Shown: positions 1 to 8,386, counted from the stretch's first letter. The stretch: DNA of 16,625 bases from Candidatus Hydrogenedentota bacterium (GCA_023145975.1 JAGLCZ010000622.1:1-16625), one strand, 5' to 3'. Translations and numbers: made by a program. Notes: generated by a model not told the origin, from the sequence alone.

Positions 1-29
1 TTGGTGGAGTTGTTTTTTCAGGAGTTTTT

Positions 30-1373
30 ATGTCAGATAAACGTCTTATTTTTCTTGATGCATTTCGTGGTATTGCAATTTCCGGAGTCATCGGTCTTCA
101 CATTATCACTGCAATTGTGTTTAATAATGATCTTGAGTCCTTGAGTACCTTGTCCGCACTGGCGATGATCGCTATTGCGCCCATTGGATTTCTGGGTACG
201 TGGGCACCTATGTTCATGATGATTTCCGGTATGGTCAATGCCTATGTATTACACCGTATACTAAAACAACATCATGAAAAGAAACGGGGAGGTACTCCTT
301 TTCGTAGTATCATAGCCGGCTCTATAGCAGCCGGTATGTTCCTGTACTTACTGTCCATGCTCAATATGACCTTTATGCACCATTCCATGTTTTATAATGG
401 TTCGTTTCAGCATACACTGCTTAGCAGTTCTCTGCAGCAGGGCAGTTGGCAGTCTTTTTCTCCTGATCTGTTATTTTACAACGACGCACTTTCTGTAATT
501 GCTATGAGCGGAGTGTTCACCACCCTGCTGTTATGTCTGGTGTGGTCGGGAAATGGATTCAAACGCATGGGTCGTTCTGTCGCGTGGATCGCTGTTATTG
601 CCGCAGGTATATTTCTTCTTTCGCCGGTGATTCATAAAATACTGGATCCTGTCTTCTTCGATGCACTTAACAGCGGTCACTTTGTAACAGCATTTATACT
701 GAAACTATTTGTTGGTCCAAATTTCTCGTCCATCCCCTTCGTATCCTACGGTCTTATCGGGGCACTCATCGGAATCGGTCTTGCTCGACGTGCTCCAGTA
801 ACCCTATTTCGCCGTTATGGTTATGGTGTTTCAGCCGCGCTGGTCGCCTGTGGCGTACTTCTTTTTGTTACACAGCAATTCAGCCTTGCTGATCTTGCCA
901 ATCATCCGCAACCCCTTAAAATGCACTTTGTTAATCTGGGTCTCATGCTTGCCACCTGTACGTTCCTTAGCTTGCACCTGGAATACTGTTCTGATGCAAG
1001 ACGTACCAAATTGGCATGTCGCACCCTGTGGATGCGGCGTTTTGGCTTGGTAACACTTACCCTGTTTTGCGCCGAAAGTTTTGTTGCCGTCCTCTTCAGT
1101 AAAACATATCTTTGGGCGTTGGGCATTGAAGGTCCCTTCCCTCGTTCTCTCGCTGTGATCCTTCCCTTCATAATCGGTACACTCATATTCTGGGGACTTG
1201 TAATTAAAGCATGGGAAAAAATAGATTTCAAATATAGTGTTGAATGGTGGATGAATCACTTTGTCTGTTTCGTACGCCAACGTCCAACGATACGTCTCAA
1301 TGCAAATGAAATGCTGTACAAGCCCTGTATACCCGTCCCGGAAAGTGCCGCTAACCCCGTTGCATCCGACTAG
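30..1373 (+). CDS. Multi-pass membrane acyltransferase-like protein
   Basis: This is a 447-residue, very hydrophobic protein with about ten predicted membrane segments. It opens with RLIFLDAFRGIAISGVIGLH (residues 5-24). The LDxxRG...H pattern in the first helix is typical of the heparan-alpha-glucosaminide N-acetyltransferase-like (DUF1624), DUF418 and acyltransferase-3 superfamilies, in which a helix-1 histidine takes part in acyl transfer; here that is His24. A second family-like segment, PMFMMISGM, follows near residues 60-68. The family moves acetyl or other acyl groups onto sugars or lipids at the cytoplasmic membrane, but the substrate cannot be read from sequence. The C-terminal 40 residues are soluble. 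The ATG has an AGGAG Shine-Dalgarno sequence at about 20-24. The next gene lies 150 bp downstream on the same strand. The superfamily is fairly sure; the exact family and function are not. Confidence 0.6.
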   Translation: MSDKRLIFLDAFRGIAISGVIGLHIITAIVFNNDLESLSTLSALAMIAIAPIGFLGTWAPMFMMISGMVNAYVLHRILKQHHEKKRGGTPFRSIIAGSIAAGMFLYLLSMLNMTFMHHSMFYNGSFQHTLLSSSLQQGSWQSFSPDLLFYNDALSVIAMSGVFTTLLLCLVWSGNGFKRMGRSVAWIAVIAAGIFLLSPVIHKILDPVFFDALNSGHFVTAFILKLFVGPNFSSIPFVSYGLIGALIGIGLARRAPVTLFRRYGYGVSAALVACGVLLFVTQQFSLADLANHPQPLKMHFVNLGLMLATCTFLSLHLEYCSDARRTKLACRTLWMRRFGLVTLTLFCAESFVAVLFSKTYLWALGIEGPFPRSLAVILPFIIGTLIFWGLVIKAWEKIDFKYSVEWWMNHFVCFVRQRPTIRLNANEMLYKPCIPVPESAANPVASD

Positions 1374-1464
1374 CCGTCCCATTTTTCATACTCCCTGCAT
1401 GAACGAAAATCTCCATTTGATAACCACAGAATTGCTTCTGTGTACCGTGCTGTCAAAAAAAATG

Positions 1465-1494
1465 TAGACTTTCGTTCTATATAAACGCTATCAT
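1465..1494 (+). promoter_or_regulatory. Possible sigma70-type promoter before the amidohydrolase
   Basis: TAGACT (1465-1470, four of six matches to TTGACA) and TATCAT (1489-1494, five of six to TATAAT) are separated by 18 bp and lie 30 bp upstream of the ATG at 1524. The spacer begins with TTTCGTTC (1470-1477), the inverted copy of GAACGAAA at 1401-1408. The fit is moderate, so this is a candidate only. Confidence 0.35.
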
Positions 1495-1523
1495 AACACC
1501 GTACAATCAGTAAGGAGTAAGCT

Positions 1524-3254
1524 ATGTTCGATATATTGATTCGGAATGGGACGATAGTGGACGGCACGGGGAAGACTGCCTTCCAAGCCGATGTCGGCAT
1601 TGAAGGCGACGCTATAACCCTGGTGGGGACAGCAGGGGACGCTTCTGCTGTACTTGATATTGATGCAGCGGGGAAACATATCTGCCCCGGCTTTATTGAT
1701 TCCCATTCTCATGCCGATATTTCTCTTTACCGTGAAAACAGTACTGCCTTGCTTGAGCCTTTAGTCCGACAGGGAATTACAACCTTTGTTGGCGGTAACT
1801 GCGGCATGGCCATGGCACCCCTGGGTGATACCCACCGGGATGCGGTACAGGCATACATCAATATTTTTACCCGAATTGATTTTGATACGGAAGCACACTG
1901 GCAAAGTATGGGGGACTACTTTGAATATGTCGAGAATAAAGGGCTTTTGCTGAATGCGGCTATCCTTGCACCCCACGGTGTGTTACGCCTGAATGCCATG
2001 GGCATGGAACCCCGTTCCGCAACGCCTGATGAAATTACGATCATGCAGCACGATCTGGCACAAGCATTGGATGAAGGTGCCATCGGCTTGTCAACAGGAT
2101 TACAATACATGCCCGGAAGCCACAGCGACCGTGGTGAACTACTGGCATTGGGCGAGGAGCTGCACCGGCAAGACGGAATTTTTACAAGCCATCTTCGCAG
2201 CTATTCCAAGACACTTGACCGTGCTATTGATGAAGTTATTGAAGTAGGAGAACACTGTGATATTCCTGTCCAAATATCACACTTGTTTTTGATACCCGAC
2301 TACGGTGTATTCGGACCGCTGCTCCGATCCGCAATACGCGGGATGGCGCGTTTATCCAAATATTGGGTGCCCCCTATTCCTATCGACCAGCCTATGGCAA
2401 AGCGTCTTAAACAAATAAGCGATGCCCGTAAGCGGGGCGTAAAAATAAGTACAGATATTATGCCCTCCACAACAGGGTTCACCCATGTTCTTGCATTCTT
2501 CCCGCCGTGGTCCGTTGCAGGCACGGTCGAAGATGTGCTGAATCGACTTCGGGATCCGGAACAACGCAAACGCATCAGGCATAGTATCGAACACGGAAAG
2601 ATGGAATGGCCTCATACCGCTCCCGATACATGGTCGCTGAATTTGTTTCAGCTTATGGGCTGGGAATGTGCGCGTATCATGTCGGTAAGCACAGAGAAAA
2701 ACAAACGACTGGAAGGAATGCCGCTGGTAGATATTGCGCGTGAACGCGTCCTTCATCCCTTTGACGCTCTATGCGATCTGCTGCTCGAAGAAAACGGGCA
2801 GGTACTCGCCTTTGAAAGTCTGGCAGAACCGGGGGATGCTTTTACGGAACGCAGCACCTTTGCCGGTCTTGCTCATCCTGACGTCATGATTTCAACCGAT
2901 TCCATTCTCATGGGAAGCGGAAAACCCTCCCCATTATTCTACGGGTGCTATCCACGCTATATCTCGCGGTACGTACGCGATAAAAAGTTGCTGTCTTTGG
3001 AAAGCGCCATTCATAAGATGAGCGGACTGCCGGCGGAACACTTTAACCTGCGCAAACGCGGCCATATCGCCGCAGGTGCCTATGCAGATGTGATCGTATT
3101 CGACTATAACACCATCGGCACCCAATCAACATTTGAAGACCCCGCCCATTTTCCCGAGGGTATTGAGCATGTTTTTATTAATGGACACCATGTGGTAGAC
3201 GGTACGACCTTCAATCCCGATCCGCTGCCGGGACAACTATTGCGGAAATGTTGA
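1524..3254 (+). CDS. N-acyl-D-amino-acid deacylase family amidohydrolase
   Basis: This 576-residue metal-dependent hydrolase belongs to the amidohydrolase superfamily (D-aminoacylase / amidohydrolase_3 group), whose members remove acyl groups from N-acyl-D-amino acids in the cytoplasm. The N-terminal beta-sandwich start DILIRNGTIVDGTG and the metal motif GFIDSHSHAD (His61, His63) are clear. So are GGNCG (Cys93), SHLRSY (His223), PVQISH (His253) and ISTDS (Asp459). From memory of the Alcaligenes D-aminoacylase structure, these correspond to its two His, Cys, His, His and Asp metal ligands. The C-terminal RGHIAAGAYADVIVFD and VFINGHHVV segments close the composite domain. Shine-Dalgarno AAGGAG lies 7 bp before the ATG. 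About 90 extra residues lie between His253 and Asp459 compared with the classical enzyme, so the true substrate may be another acyl amide or a cyclic amide. The family is sure; the substrate is inferred. Confidence 0.82.
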   Translation: MFDILIRNGTIVDGTGKTAFQADVGIEGDAITLVGTAGDASAVLDIDAAGKHICPGFIDSHSHADISLYRENSTALLEPLVRQGITTFVGGNCGMAMAPLGDTHRDAVQAYINIFTRIDFDTEAHWQSMGDYFEYVENKGLLLNAAILAPHGVLRLNAMGMEPRSATPDEITIMQHDLAQALDEGAIGLSTGLQYMPGSHSDRGELLALGEELHRQDGIFTSHLRSYSKTLDRAIDEVIEVGEHCDIPVQISHLFLIPDYGVFGPLLRSAIRGMARLSKYWVPPIPIDQPMAKRLKQISDARKRGVKISTDIMPSTTGFTHVLAFFPPWSVAGTVEDVLNRLRDPEQRKRIRHSIEHGKMEWPHTAPDTWSLNLFQLMGWECARIMSVSTEKNKRLEGMPLVDIARERVLHPFDALCDLLLEENGQVLAFESLAEPGDAFTERSTFAGLAHPDVMISTDSILMGSGKPSPLFYGCYPRYISRYVRDKKLLSLESAIHKMSGLPAEHFNLRKRGHIAAGAYADVIVFDYNTIGTQSTFEDPAHFPEGIEHVFINGHHVVDGTTFNPDPLPGQLLRKC

Positions 3255-3298
3255 ACCCGAAAATAAGAAAATGAAACCGTCCCGAAATATCTCTCACT

Positions 3299-3335
3299 AA
3301 AAAAACGCCGGAGACGTTATGAACGTCTCCGGCGT
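3299..3335 (-). terminator. Rho-independent terminator of secDF
   Basis: A perfect 14-bp stem (3305-3318 pairing with 3322-3335, ACGCCGGAGACGTT and its complement) closes a 3-base loop. Read on the minus strand, the stem is followed by a run of seven T residues (A tract at 3299-3305). It lies 23 bp beyond the secDF stop codon. On the plus strand only a short T run follows, so any effect on the convergent amidohydrolase gene would be weaker. Confidence 0.9.
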
Positions 3336-3357
3336 AACTGTTTTATGCAAAATCTAA

Positions 3358-6081
3358 TCAGGCGCGGGCACCGCTTTTTTGCGGACGTTTTCCCTTGCCT
3401 TTACCCTTGCTCTTAGCTGTATTCTTATCATCTTTTTTGGATTTCTGCGGTTTGACAGGTCCTTGCGTATTCAAACCCGCCTGCCTCTTCTGCAACAGAT
3501 ATACCACGGTGCTGGCTACAAATATGGAAGAATACGTTCCCACCATCACACCGATAATTAATACCAGTGCGAAGTCATTAATAGCTTCGCCACCAAAGAT
3601 ATAAAGCACTACAACTACAAACAGGGTTGTCAACGAGGTAAGCAGTGTACGGCTCAAGGTCGCATTGATGGCACTATTGAGAATCGCGATGAACTTGATT
3701 CCCTTCCCGCGTTGAAGCTGCATATCTTCACGAACACGATCAAAGACCACGATGGTATCATTCAGCGAATAACCCACAATAGTAAGCAGCGCAGCAATCA
3801 CAGGCATGGAAATATGTCTGCCCAGCAACGAGAATATACCTACGGTTATAAGCAAATCGTGGGCAAGGGCGGCAACAGCACCCAAAGCAAAACGCAGTTC
3901 AAATCGAATCCAGAGATAAACCATGATGAAGACCAATGCCCAGAAAAGTGCATTCACGGCATCAAAGCGCAGCTGTGCACCTACAGCAGGACCCACGGTC
4001 TGCTCATCTTCAATGAGAATGCTGTCTACTGAAGCGTCACCGCTTAAGGGTGCCAACGCATTCTGAATACGCTCGGAAACGGTCTGCATCATCATATCAT
4101 CGGGAGTAACATTTTCGTCTGTTCCAGCGCCTTTGCGTGTTACATCACCCACACGGATAATAAATGTATTATTTTTCTCAATATTTTCTCCGCCTGTTTC
4201 CTGTACGACAGGATTATCAAAGCCGGAAGAAGTCAGTGTGGTACGAACGTCATCCACAGGAACGACGCCATCGCTCTGAATACGGAGCATCAAATTGGTA
4301 CCCTGCTGAAAATCAACGCCAAAGTTATCCATACCGCGCATACCGAACATACCCACACCTATCAGGATTACTGCGGCACTTACTACAAACGCTATTTTTC
4401 GGAAGGAAAGGAAAGGTATCGCCTGGTCCTTACGGATAATGCTCATCATCACTAACTTGGTGAACAGATGTTTTTCAAGAGCAAAATCGAAAAGGGCACG
4501 CCCTACTATCAGTGCAACAAATACGCTGGAGCAAACACCGACGCTCAAGGTAACTGCAAAACCCTCAATAGGACCTGTACCAAACTGCATCAATACGGCG
4601 GCAGCGATCAGGGTCGTTATATTCGCATCCAAAATAGTAATGGTGGCACGACGGAACCCGTTATCTACTGACGTGAGTAATGTATGCCCCAATTTTAGTT
4701 CTTCACGAATACGCTCGTATATCAGCACGTTGGCATCTACTGCCATACCCACCGTCAGGATAAGTCCGGCAATACCGGGTAAGGTCAGCGTCATACCAAA
4801 ATAGGCCATGGCGCCAATTACAAGGACAGCATTAAGCGACAGACAGATAACAGCAATAATACCTGCACCCATATAATACACCAGCATAAACAAGGCAACT
4901 ATGGCAACACCGATCAAGGAGGAAAGTACACCACGGCGCACGGTTTCCTGTCCGAGACTGGCACTTACTGTACGGGTAAATTCTTCACGAACAGGCACCA
5001 CCATGGAACCGGAATTGAGTGCAATGGCCAAATCATTTGCTTCAGCCCCTTCGAAACTACCTGTAATCTGACCCCGTCCGCCAGCAATACGATCCTGGAT
5101 ATTCGGTGCAGATACGACAACACCATCTAAAACGATCGCCATGTTACGGCCGATATTGTTTCCTGTTGCATCTGCGAAATCAGCACCGGATTTTGCGTTA
5201 AAAGCAAAAAAGATTTGAAAGTAAGGAGGGTTGCTCTGGTCTACATTTGCCGATGCGGAAGTAAGACCGCCGCCGCTTACCAGCGGTTTTGTTTCAATAA
5301 CGTAAAGATGGTAGTCCTGGTTTTTATCGAAAGGTTTGGGTGCCTGACTGAAAGCAATGATTTTATCATCAGGAATAATGCCCGATTCTTTGGCACGGAC
5401 AAGCACGCGACTTACCCGTTCACGATTCTCGGGTGCCACTGCCACCATGTCTTTACGAAGCGAGGACATCTTTACCAAAGGAAGAAACTCCTCTGGAAAT
5501 GCGTCGCGGATAGCCATAAACAGCTGTTCTGATTCATCCGGTCCCACCACAAGATGGAAGTTCATCTGCGCAGTCCGGGTGATCAATCGCTTGGCGCGCT
5601 GCAAGTCCTTTTCACCGGGCAGCTGCACTTGCACCTGATTGGTGCCCAATGCCTGGATAATGGGTTCCTTAGCCTCAAAATCGTTGATACGACGGGTAAT
5701 CTGCTGCAATACGATTTGCTGTATTTCCCGCTCGATATCCGCATCTTTATATTTGCGTTCGCGATAATCAGCCAGCGTCTCTTCATCCAGATCATTAATG
5801 TCAAAACCGATGACCATATGGATGCCGCCTTGCAGGTCGAGCCCCATATTGATGACCTTTGAACGGTCAAACTGCGCCCACCGTTTGGCAGTTGCTATCT
5901 GTTGGCTGATATACCCCTGCTCGCTCCGGGCACGTTCATCATCTTCCTGTTGCCAGGTTTCAATTTTAGTCTGGCGGCTTTCCTCAGAAAGCAACATCCA
6001 TCCGACTGTCGGATAAACGTAAATAAACGCCATAACAATGACGGCACCGACCAGTAATGTTCTGTATAAATGCTTGGACAT
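3358..6081 (-). CDS. secDF: Protein translocase subunit SecDF (SecD-SecF fusion)
   Basis: This 907-residue fusion of SecD and SecF is an accessory motor of the SecYEG translocon that uses the proton gradient to pull proteins across the membrane. The SecD half has an N-terminal membrane helix (about 8-30), the signature GLDLQGGIHMVIG (about 80-92), a periplasmic P1 domain and five more helices. These include VGMAVDANVLIYERIREEL, with the conserved proton-path Asp near 449. The SecF half begins near 555 and has FGVDFQQGTN, a periplasmic loop and GYSLNDTIVVFDRVRE. The usual SecF loop motif is DFxGG; here it is DFQQG. The tail (about 870-907) is rich in Lys, Arg and Gly and has no membrane segment. 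I chose ATG at 6081 because GGAG lies 6 bp upstream; a GTG at 6093 would sit inside that Shine-Dalgarno. It follows yajC by 66 bp and ends at a terminator. Confidence 0.95.
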   Translation of the reverse strand: MSKHLYRTLLVGAVIVMAFIYVYPTVGWMLLSEESRQTKIETWQQEDDERARSEQGYISQQIATAKRWAQFDRSKVINMGLDLQGGIHMVIGFDINDLDEETLADYRERKYKDADIEREIQQIVLQQITRRINDFEAKEPIIQALGTNQVQVQLPGEKDLQRAKRLITRTAQMNFHLVVGPDESEQLFMAIRDAFPEEFLPLVKMSSLRKDMVAVAPENRERVSRVLVRAKESGIIPDDKIIAFSQAPKPFDKNQDYHLYVIETKPLVSGGGLTSASANVDQSNPPYFQIFFAFNAKSGADFADATGNNIGRNMAIVLDGVVVSAPNIQDRIAGGRGQITGSFEGAEANDLAIALNSGSMVVPVREEFTRTVSASLGQETVRRGVLSSLIGVAIVALFMLVYYMGAGIIAVICLSLNAVLVIGAMAYFGMTLTLPGIAGLILTVGMAVDANVLIYERIREELKLGHTLLTSVDNGFRRATITILDANITTLIAAAVLMQFGTGPIEGFAVTLSVGVCSSVFVALIVGRALFDFALEKHLFTKLVMMSIIRKDQAIPFLSFRKIAFVVSAAVILIGVGMFGMRGMDNFGVDFQQGTNLMLRIQSDGVVPVDDVRTTLTSSGFDNPVVQETGGENIEKNNTFIIRVGDVTRKGAGTDENVTPDDMMMQTVSERIQNALAPLSGDASVDSILIEDEQTVGPAVGAQLRFDAVNALFWALVFIMVYLWIRFELRFALGAVAALAHDLLITVGIFSLLGRHISMPVIAALLTIVGYSLNDTIVVFDRVREDMQLQRGKGIKFIAILNSAINATLSRTLLTSLTTLFVVVVLYIFGGEAINDFALVLIIGVMVGTYSSIFVASTVVYLLQKRQAGLNTQGPVKPQKSKKDDKNTAKSKGKGKGKRPQKSGARA

Positions 6082-6087
6082 GCGCTT

Positions 6088-6091
6088 CTCC
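6088..6091 (-). promoter_or_regulatory. Shine-Dalgarno that sets the secDF start
   Basis: On the minus strand GGAG is 6 nt before ATG at 6081. The upstream in-frame GTG (6093) overlaps this element, so the ATG is the better start and the protein has 907 rather than 911 residues. Confidence 0.6.
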
Positions 6092-6147
6092 ACCTTCCTG
6101 CAAACACAGGGTATGATTGTTATCGTAACGCCATCAAGACGTCCGAG

Positions 6148-6498
6148 TTATTTGTTTTTGGATTCCTTTGGGATCACCTGCGCTATGGCACCCCGAAGAA
6201 ATTCCATGGTTACATCTTCATCAACACGCAATACAACCCGATCCTCAGACAAACCGACTACACCGCCGCAGACACCGCCTGTAGTAACAACATTGTCGCC
6301 TTTAACCACCGCCGATAACATTGCCTGACGCTCCCGCTCCCGTTTCTGCTGGGGACGGATCATCAAGAAATACATAATCGCAAAAAAAGCGATGATCATT
6401 GGTAACATGCTGGTAAGAGGGTTTGCCGCAGATTGTTCCGCTGCCGGAGCCGCTTCCTGCGCCGCCAGTTGCGCCTGCGCAATAAGTAATCGCCACAC
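6148..6498 (-). CDS. yajC: Sec translocon accessory protein YajC
   Basis: This small protein of 116 residues from the chosen start forms the SecDF-YajC complex. It has a short Ala/Gln-rich N terminus, one membrane helix (LPMIIAFFAIMYFLMI), then the family hallmark RPQQKRERERQ. A small cytoplasmic domain follows, with the typical KGDNVVTTGGVCGGVVGL motif and a VLRVDEDVTMEFLRGAI segment. The length fits the family (about 110). The first ATG in frame (6525) has no good ribosome site. GTG at 6498 has AAGGAGA with 7-nt spacing, so I use that. It lies 68 bp after tgt and 66 bp before secDF, the classic tgt-yajC-secD-secF order, which supports co-transcription. Confidence 0.92.
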   Translation of the reverse strand: MWRLLIAQAQLAAQEAAPAAEQSAANPLTSMLPMIIAFFAIMYFLMIRPQQKRERERQAMLSAVVKGDNVVTTGGVCGGVVGLSEDRVVLRVDEDVTMEFLRGAIAQVIPKESKNK

Positions 6499-6505
6499 AA
6501 TAATA

Positions 6506-6512
6506 TCTCCTT
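6506..6512 (-). promoter_or_regulatory. Shine-Dalgarno selecting the GTG start of yajC
   Basis: On the minus strand AAGGAGA is spaced 7 nt from the GTG at 6498. It lies inside the longer reading frame that would begin at ATG 6525, arguing that the longer form is not the native start. Confidence 0.65.
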
Positions 6513-6566
6513 CTAAACAGGTCATGGGTTATCAAATACTGCAAGCCGTAACCCCCGTCAAGAAGA

Positions 6567-7691
6567 TCATATCCTGTCACGTTGGTTATACGCTTGCAAA
6601 AAGGCGTGTTTGAACGCAATATAGGCGTCCTTCCGTATCGCATCACGCGCTTGAACAGCCAATTGTATCATAAAGCAAAGGTTATGTAAAGTATTGAGCC
6701 GCAAAGAAGTTAATTCACCGGCACGAAACAGGTGGCGAAGATAGGCACGGGAATACACTTGGCATACAGGACAGTTACATTCCCTGTCCACGGGAGCATC
6801 ATCCCTGGCAAATCGCGCGTTTTTGATATTCATGCGTCCATGACGTGTAAACAGATTCCCGTGGCGGGCATTGCGTGTAGGCATAACGCAATCGAACATG
6901 TCCACACCATATTCGATGGCAGTGAGCATATCTTCAGGTGCCCCTACACCCATCAAATAGCGCGGCTTCATTTTAGGCAGACAAGGCATTGTCCATGCAA
7001 CTGCCGCTTCCATTTCTTCTTTGCTTTCCCCCACGCTGACACCGCCGACAGCGTATCCGGGAAAATCAAGATCCGCAAGTGCCGACGCACTTTGTTTACG
7101 TAACGACTCATACACACCGCCCTGCACAATTCCGAATAAAGCCTGTTTTTCAGTATCTCCCTCTTCCCAACGGGTTTTACAGCGTTTTGCCCAGCGTTCT
7201 GTCATGGCCATGGAAGCGGCTGCCCGATCATAATCTGCAGGATATTCTGTGCATTCATCGAAACACATCATAATATCCGCGCCAATAGTACGTTGGACAT
7301 CAATCGCTTTTTCCGGACTGAAAAAATGACGGGATCCATCTATTGCGCTTTGAAACAAAACCCCTTCTTCACTCACTTTGTTTAAGGCCGACAAACTAAA
7401 TACCTGAAACCCGCCCGAATCGGTCAACACAGGTCTGTCCCAGTGCATGAATCGGTGAATCCCTCCCATGGCGTCCAAAACTTCCATACCGGGGCGCAAA
7501 TATAAATGGTAGGTATTCGCGAGAATAATGGTTGCGTCGAGGTTAAGCAAATCGGCACTGTCCAGCGATTTCACAGACGCTTGTGTACCTACCGGCATAA
7601 ATACCGGCGTTTCTACGGTGCCGTGGGGCAGTTCCAGTAAACCGGTGCGCGCAGCGCAATCGGCAGCAGTGTGAGTTATTTCGTAACGCAT
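6567..7691 (-). CDS. tgt: tRNA-guanine transglycosylase (queuine tRNA-ribosyltransferase)
   Basis: This 374-residue enzyme exchanges guanine at the wobble position 34 of GUN-anticodon tRNAs for preQ1 in queuosine synthesis. The TIM-barrel motifs are all present: ETPVFMPVGTQASVK (27-41), LTDSGGFQVFSL with catalytic Asp91, FGIVQGG (186-192), YAVGGVSVGE (213-222), and DMFDCVMPTR with the likely nucleophile Asp264. The zinc site Cys305-x-Cys307-xx-Cys310 with His336 matches the CxCxxCx25H pattern exactly. The length is normal. An in-frame extension to 7823 has no family resemblance, so I start at ATG 7691, where homologues begin (MRYEITHT). The ribosome site there is weak, which with the 43-bp gap to the M23 gene upstream suggests translation within a polycistronic message. 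yajC and secDF follow. Confidence 0.95.
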   Translation of the reverse strand: MRYEITHTAADCAARTGLLELPHGTVETPVFMPVGTQASVKSLDSADLLNLDATIILANTYHLYLRPGMEVLDAMGGIHRFMHWDRPVLTDSGGFQVFSLSALNKVSEEGVLFQSAIDGSRHFFSPEKAIDVQRTIGADIMMCFDECTEYPADYDRAAASMAMTERWAKRCKTRWEEGDTEKQALFGIVQGGVYESLRKQSASALADLDFPGYAVGGVSVGESKEEMEAAVAWTMPCLPKMKPRYLMGVGAPEDMLTAIEYGVDMFDCVMPTRNARHGNLFTRHGRMNIKNARFARDDAPVDRECNCPVCQVYSRAYLRHLFRAGELTSLRLNTLHNLCFMIQLAVQARDAIRKDAYIAFKHAFLQAYNQRDRI

Positions 7692-7734
7692 AAGTTTAAC
7701 TATTGCCTGTGATTTGCATATTGAAAAAAAGTGT

Positions 7735-8265
7735 TTAGGGCAGCCACGGTCCGGGATCAACCCGTACGCCGTTACGCCGCACTTCATAATGTAAATGTGG
7801 GCCTGTCGCATTACCGGTTGCACCTACGGTACCAATCTTTTGACCCCGTCGAACCGTATCTCCCTGGCGTATTAAACGACGATGCAGATGGGCATACGCA
7901 GTTTCCAAATCATTGCCATGACGAATAACTATGATATTCCCGTAAGCACCCTGCTGCCCCGAAAGTACGGCATGACCGGATGCTGTCGCCATAACAGCGG
8001 TTCCCTGCGGGGCTGCCATATCTATTCCCTTGTGTCGCCGCCCGCCGCTGCGCCGTTCCCCAAAAGGAGAGCTAATGCGCATCACAGACTGATCAACCGG
8101 CCAAAGAGACGGTGTTGTATCTGAAGTGGAAAAGGGATTAGCACGTGAAAAGCGATGACGCACCCGGGCACAACCGCCACTGAGAAACAGCAGCAGAATA
8201 CAAAGGATCACCACACCCACGGATATATATTTTCGCGTATATTGAATCATAAAATCTGATGACAT
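7735..8265 (-). CDS. M23 (LytM) family peptidase, putative lipoprotein A
   Basis: This is a putative peptidoglycan endopeptidase of about 176 residues. It has a short signal segment rich in Val, Ile and Leu ending in LSGGC, which fits a permissive lipobox, so it is probably a lipoprotein acting in the periplasm. The M23 domain fills the rest: ISSPFGERR, then RRHKGIDM with zinc ligands His and Asp, AYAHLH with the catalytic His, and GPHLHYE with the third zinc ligand. The active site therefore looks complete. It lacks the long coiled-coil region of many M23 regulators. The catalytic domain is about two-thirds identical by hand alignment to that of the next gene upstream, a clear tandem duplication. 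The start is uncertain: ATG 8265 or 8250 both give a good signal peptide, neither has a strong ribosome site, and ATG 8340 seems too far upstream. Confidence 0.85.
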   Translation of the reverse strand: MSSDFMIQYTRKYISVGVVILCILLLFLSGGCARVRHRFSRANPFSTSDTTPSLWPVDQSVMRISSPFGERRSGGRRHKGIDMAAPQGTAVMATASGHAVLSGQQGAYGNIIVIRHGNDLETAYAHLHRRLIRQGDTVRRGQKIGTVGATGNATGPHLHYEVRRNGVRVDPGPWLP

Positions 8266-8342
8266 AAAAATAGGTTCGTGCCTTCTGCCGTTTAAAGTCC
8301 TATAGCATAAAAACACCATATAGGTATTGTGCACCCCCATTC

Positions 8343-8362
8343 TACCACAATATATTGTAGTA
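8343..8362. repeat. 20-bp near-perfect palindrome between the two M23 genes
   Basis: TACCACAATATATTGTAGTA is its own reverse complement except for one symmetrical mismatch (positions 4 and 17). The core ACAATATATTGT is perfect. It lies 25 bp beyond the stop of M23 gene B and roughly 80 bp before the likely start of M23 gene A. It could be an operator-like dyad or an RNA hairpin. It is not followed by a T tract on the minus strand, so it is not a typical terminator. Confidence 0.5.
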
Positions 8363-8386
8363 ACCTCCAGAAATAATCGAAAACGG

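Noticed and set aside
831..1382. 183-residue minus-strand open frame inside the acyltransferase gene
   Set aside because: It lies antisense to a clearly membrane-protein-coding gene and shows no domain, signal or ribosome site. It is a shadow frame.
1425..1442. Hairpin CACAGAA-TTGC-TTCTGTG as terminator of the acyltransferase gene
   Set aside because: The 7-bp stem is real, but no T tract follows on the plus strand; an A run follows instead. It does not meet the terminator pattern.
8266..8340. 25-residue N-terminal extension of M23 protein A from ATG 8340
   Set aside because: The extension puts a polar, non-conserved stretch ahead of the signal peptide and has no ribosome site; starts at 8265 or 8250 fit a lipoprotein better.
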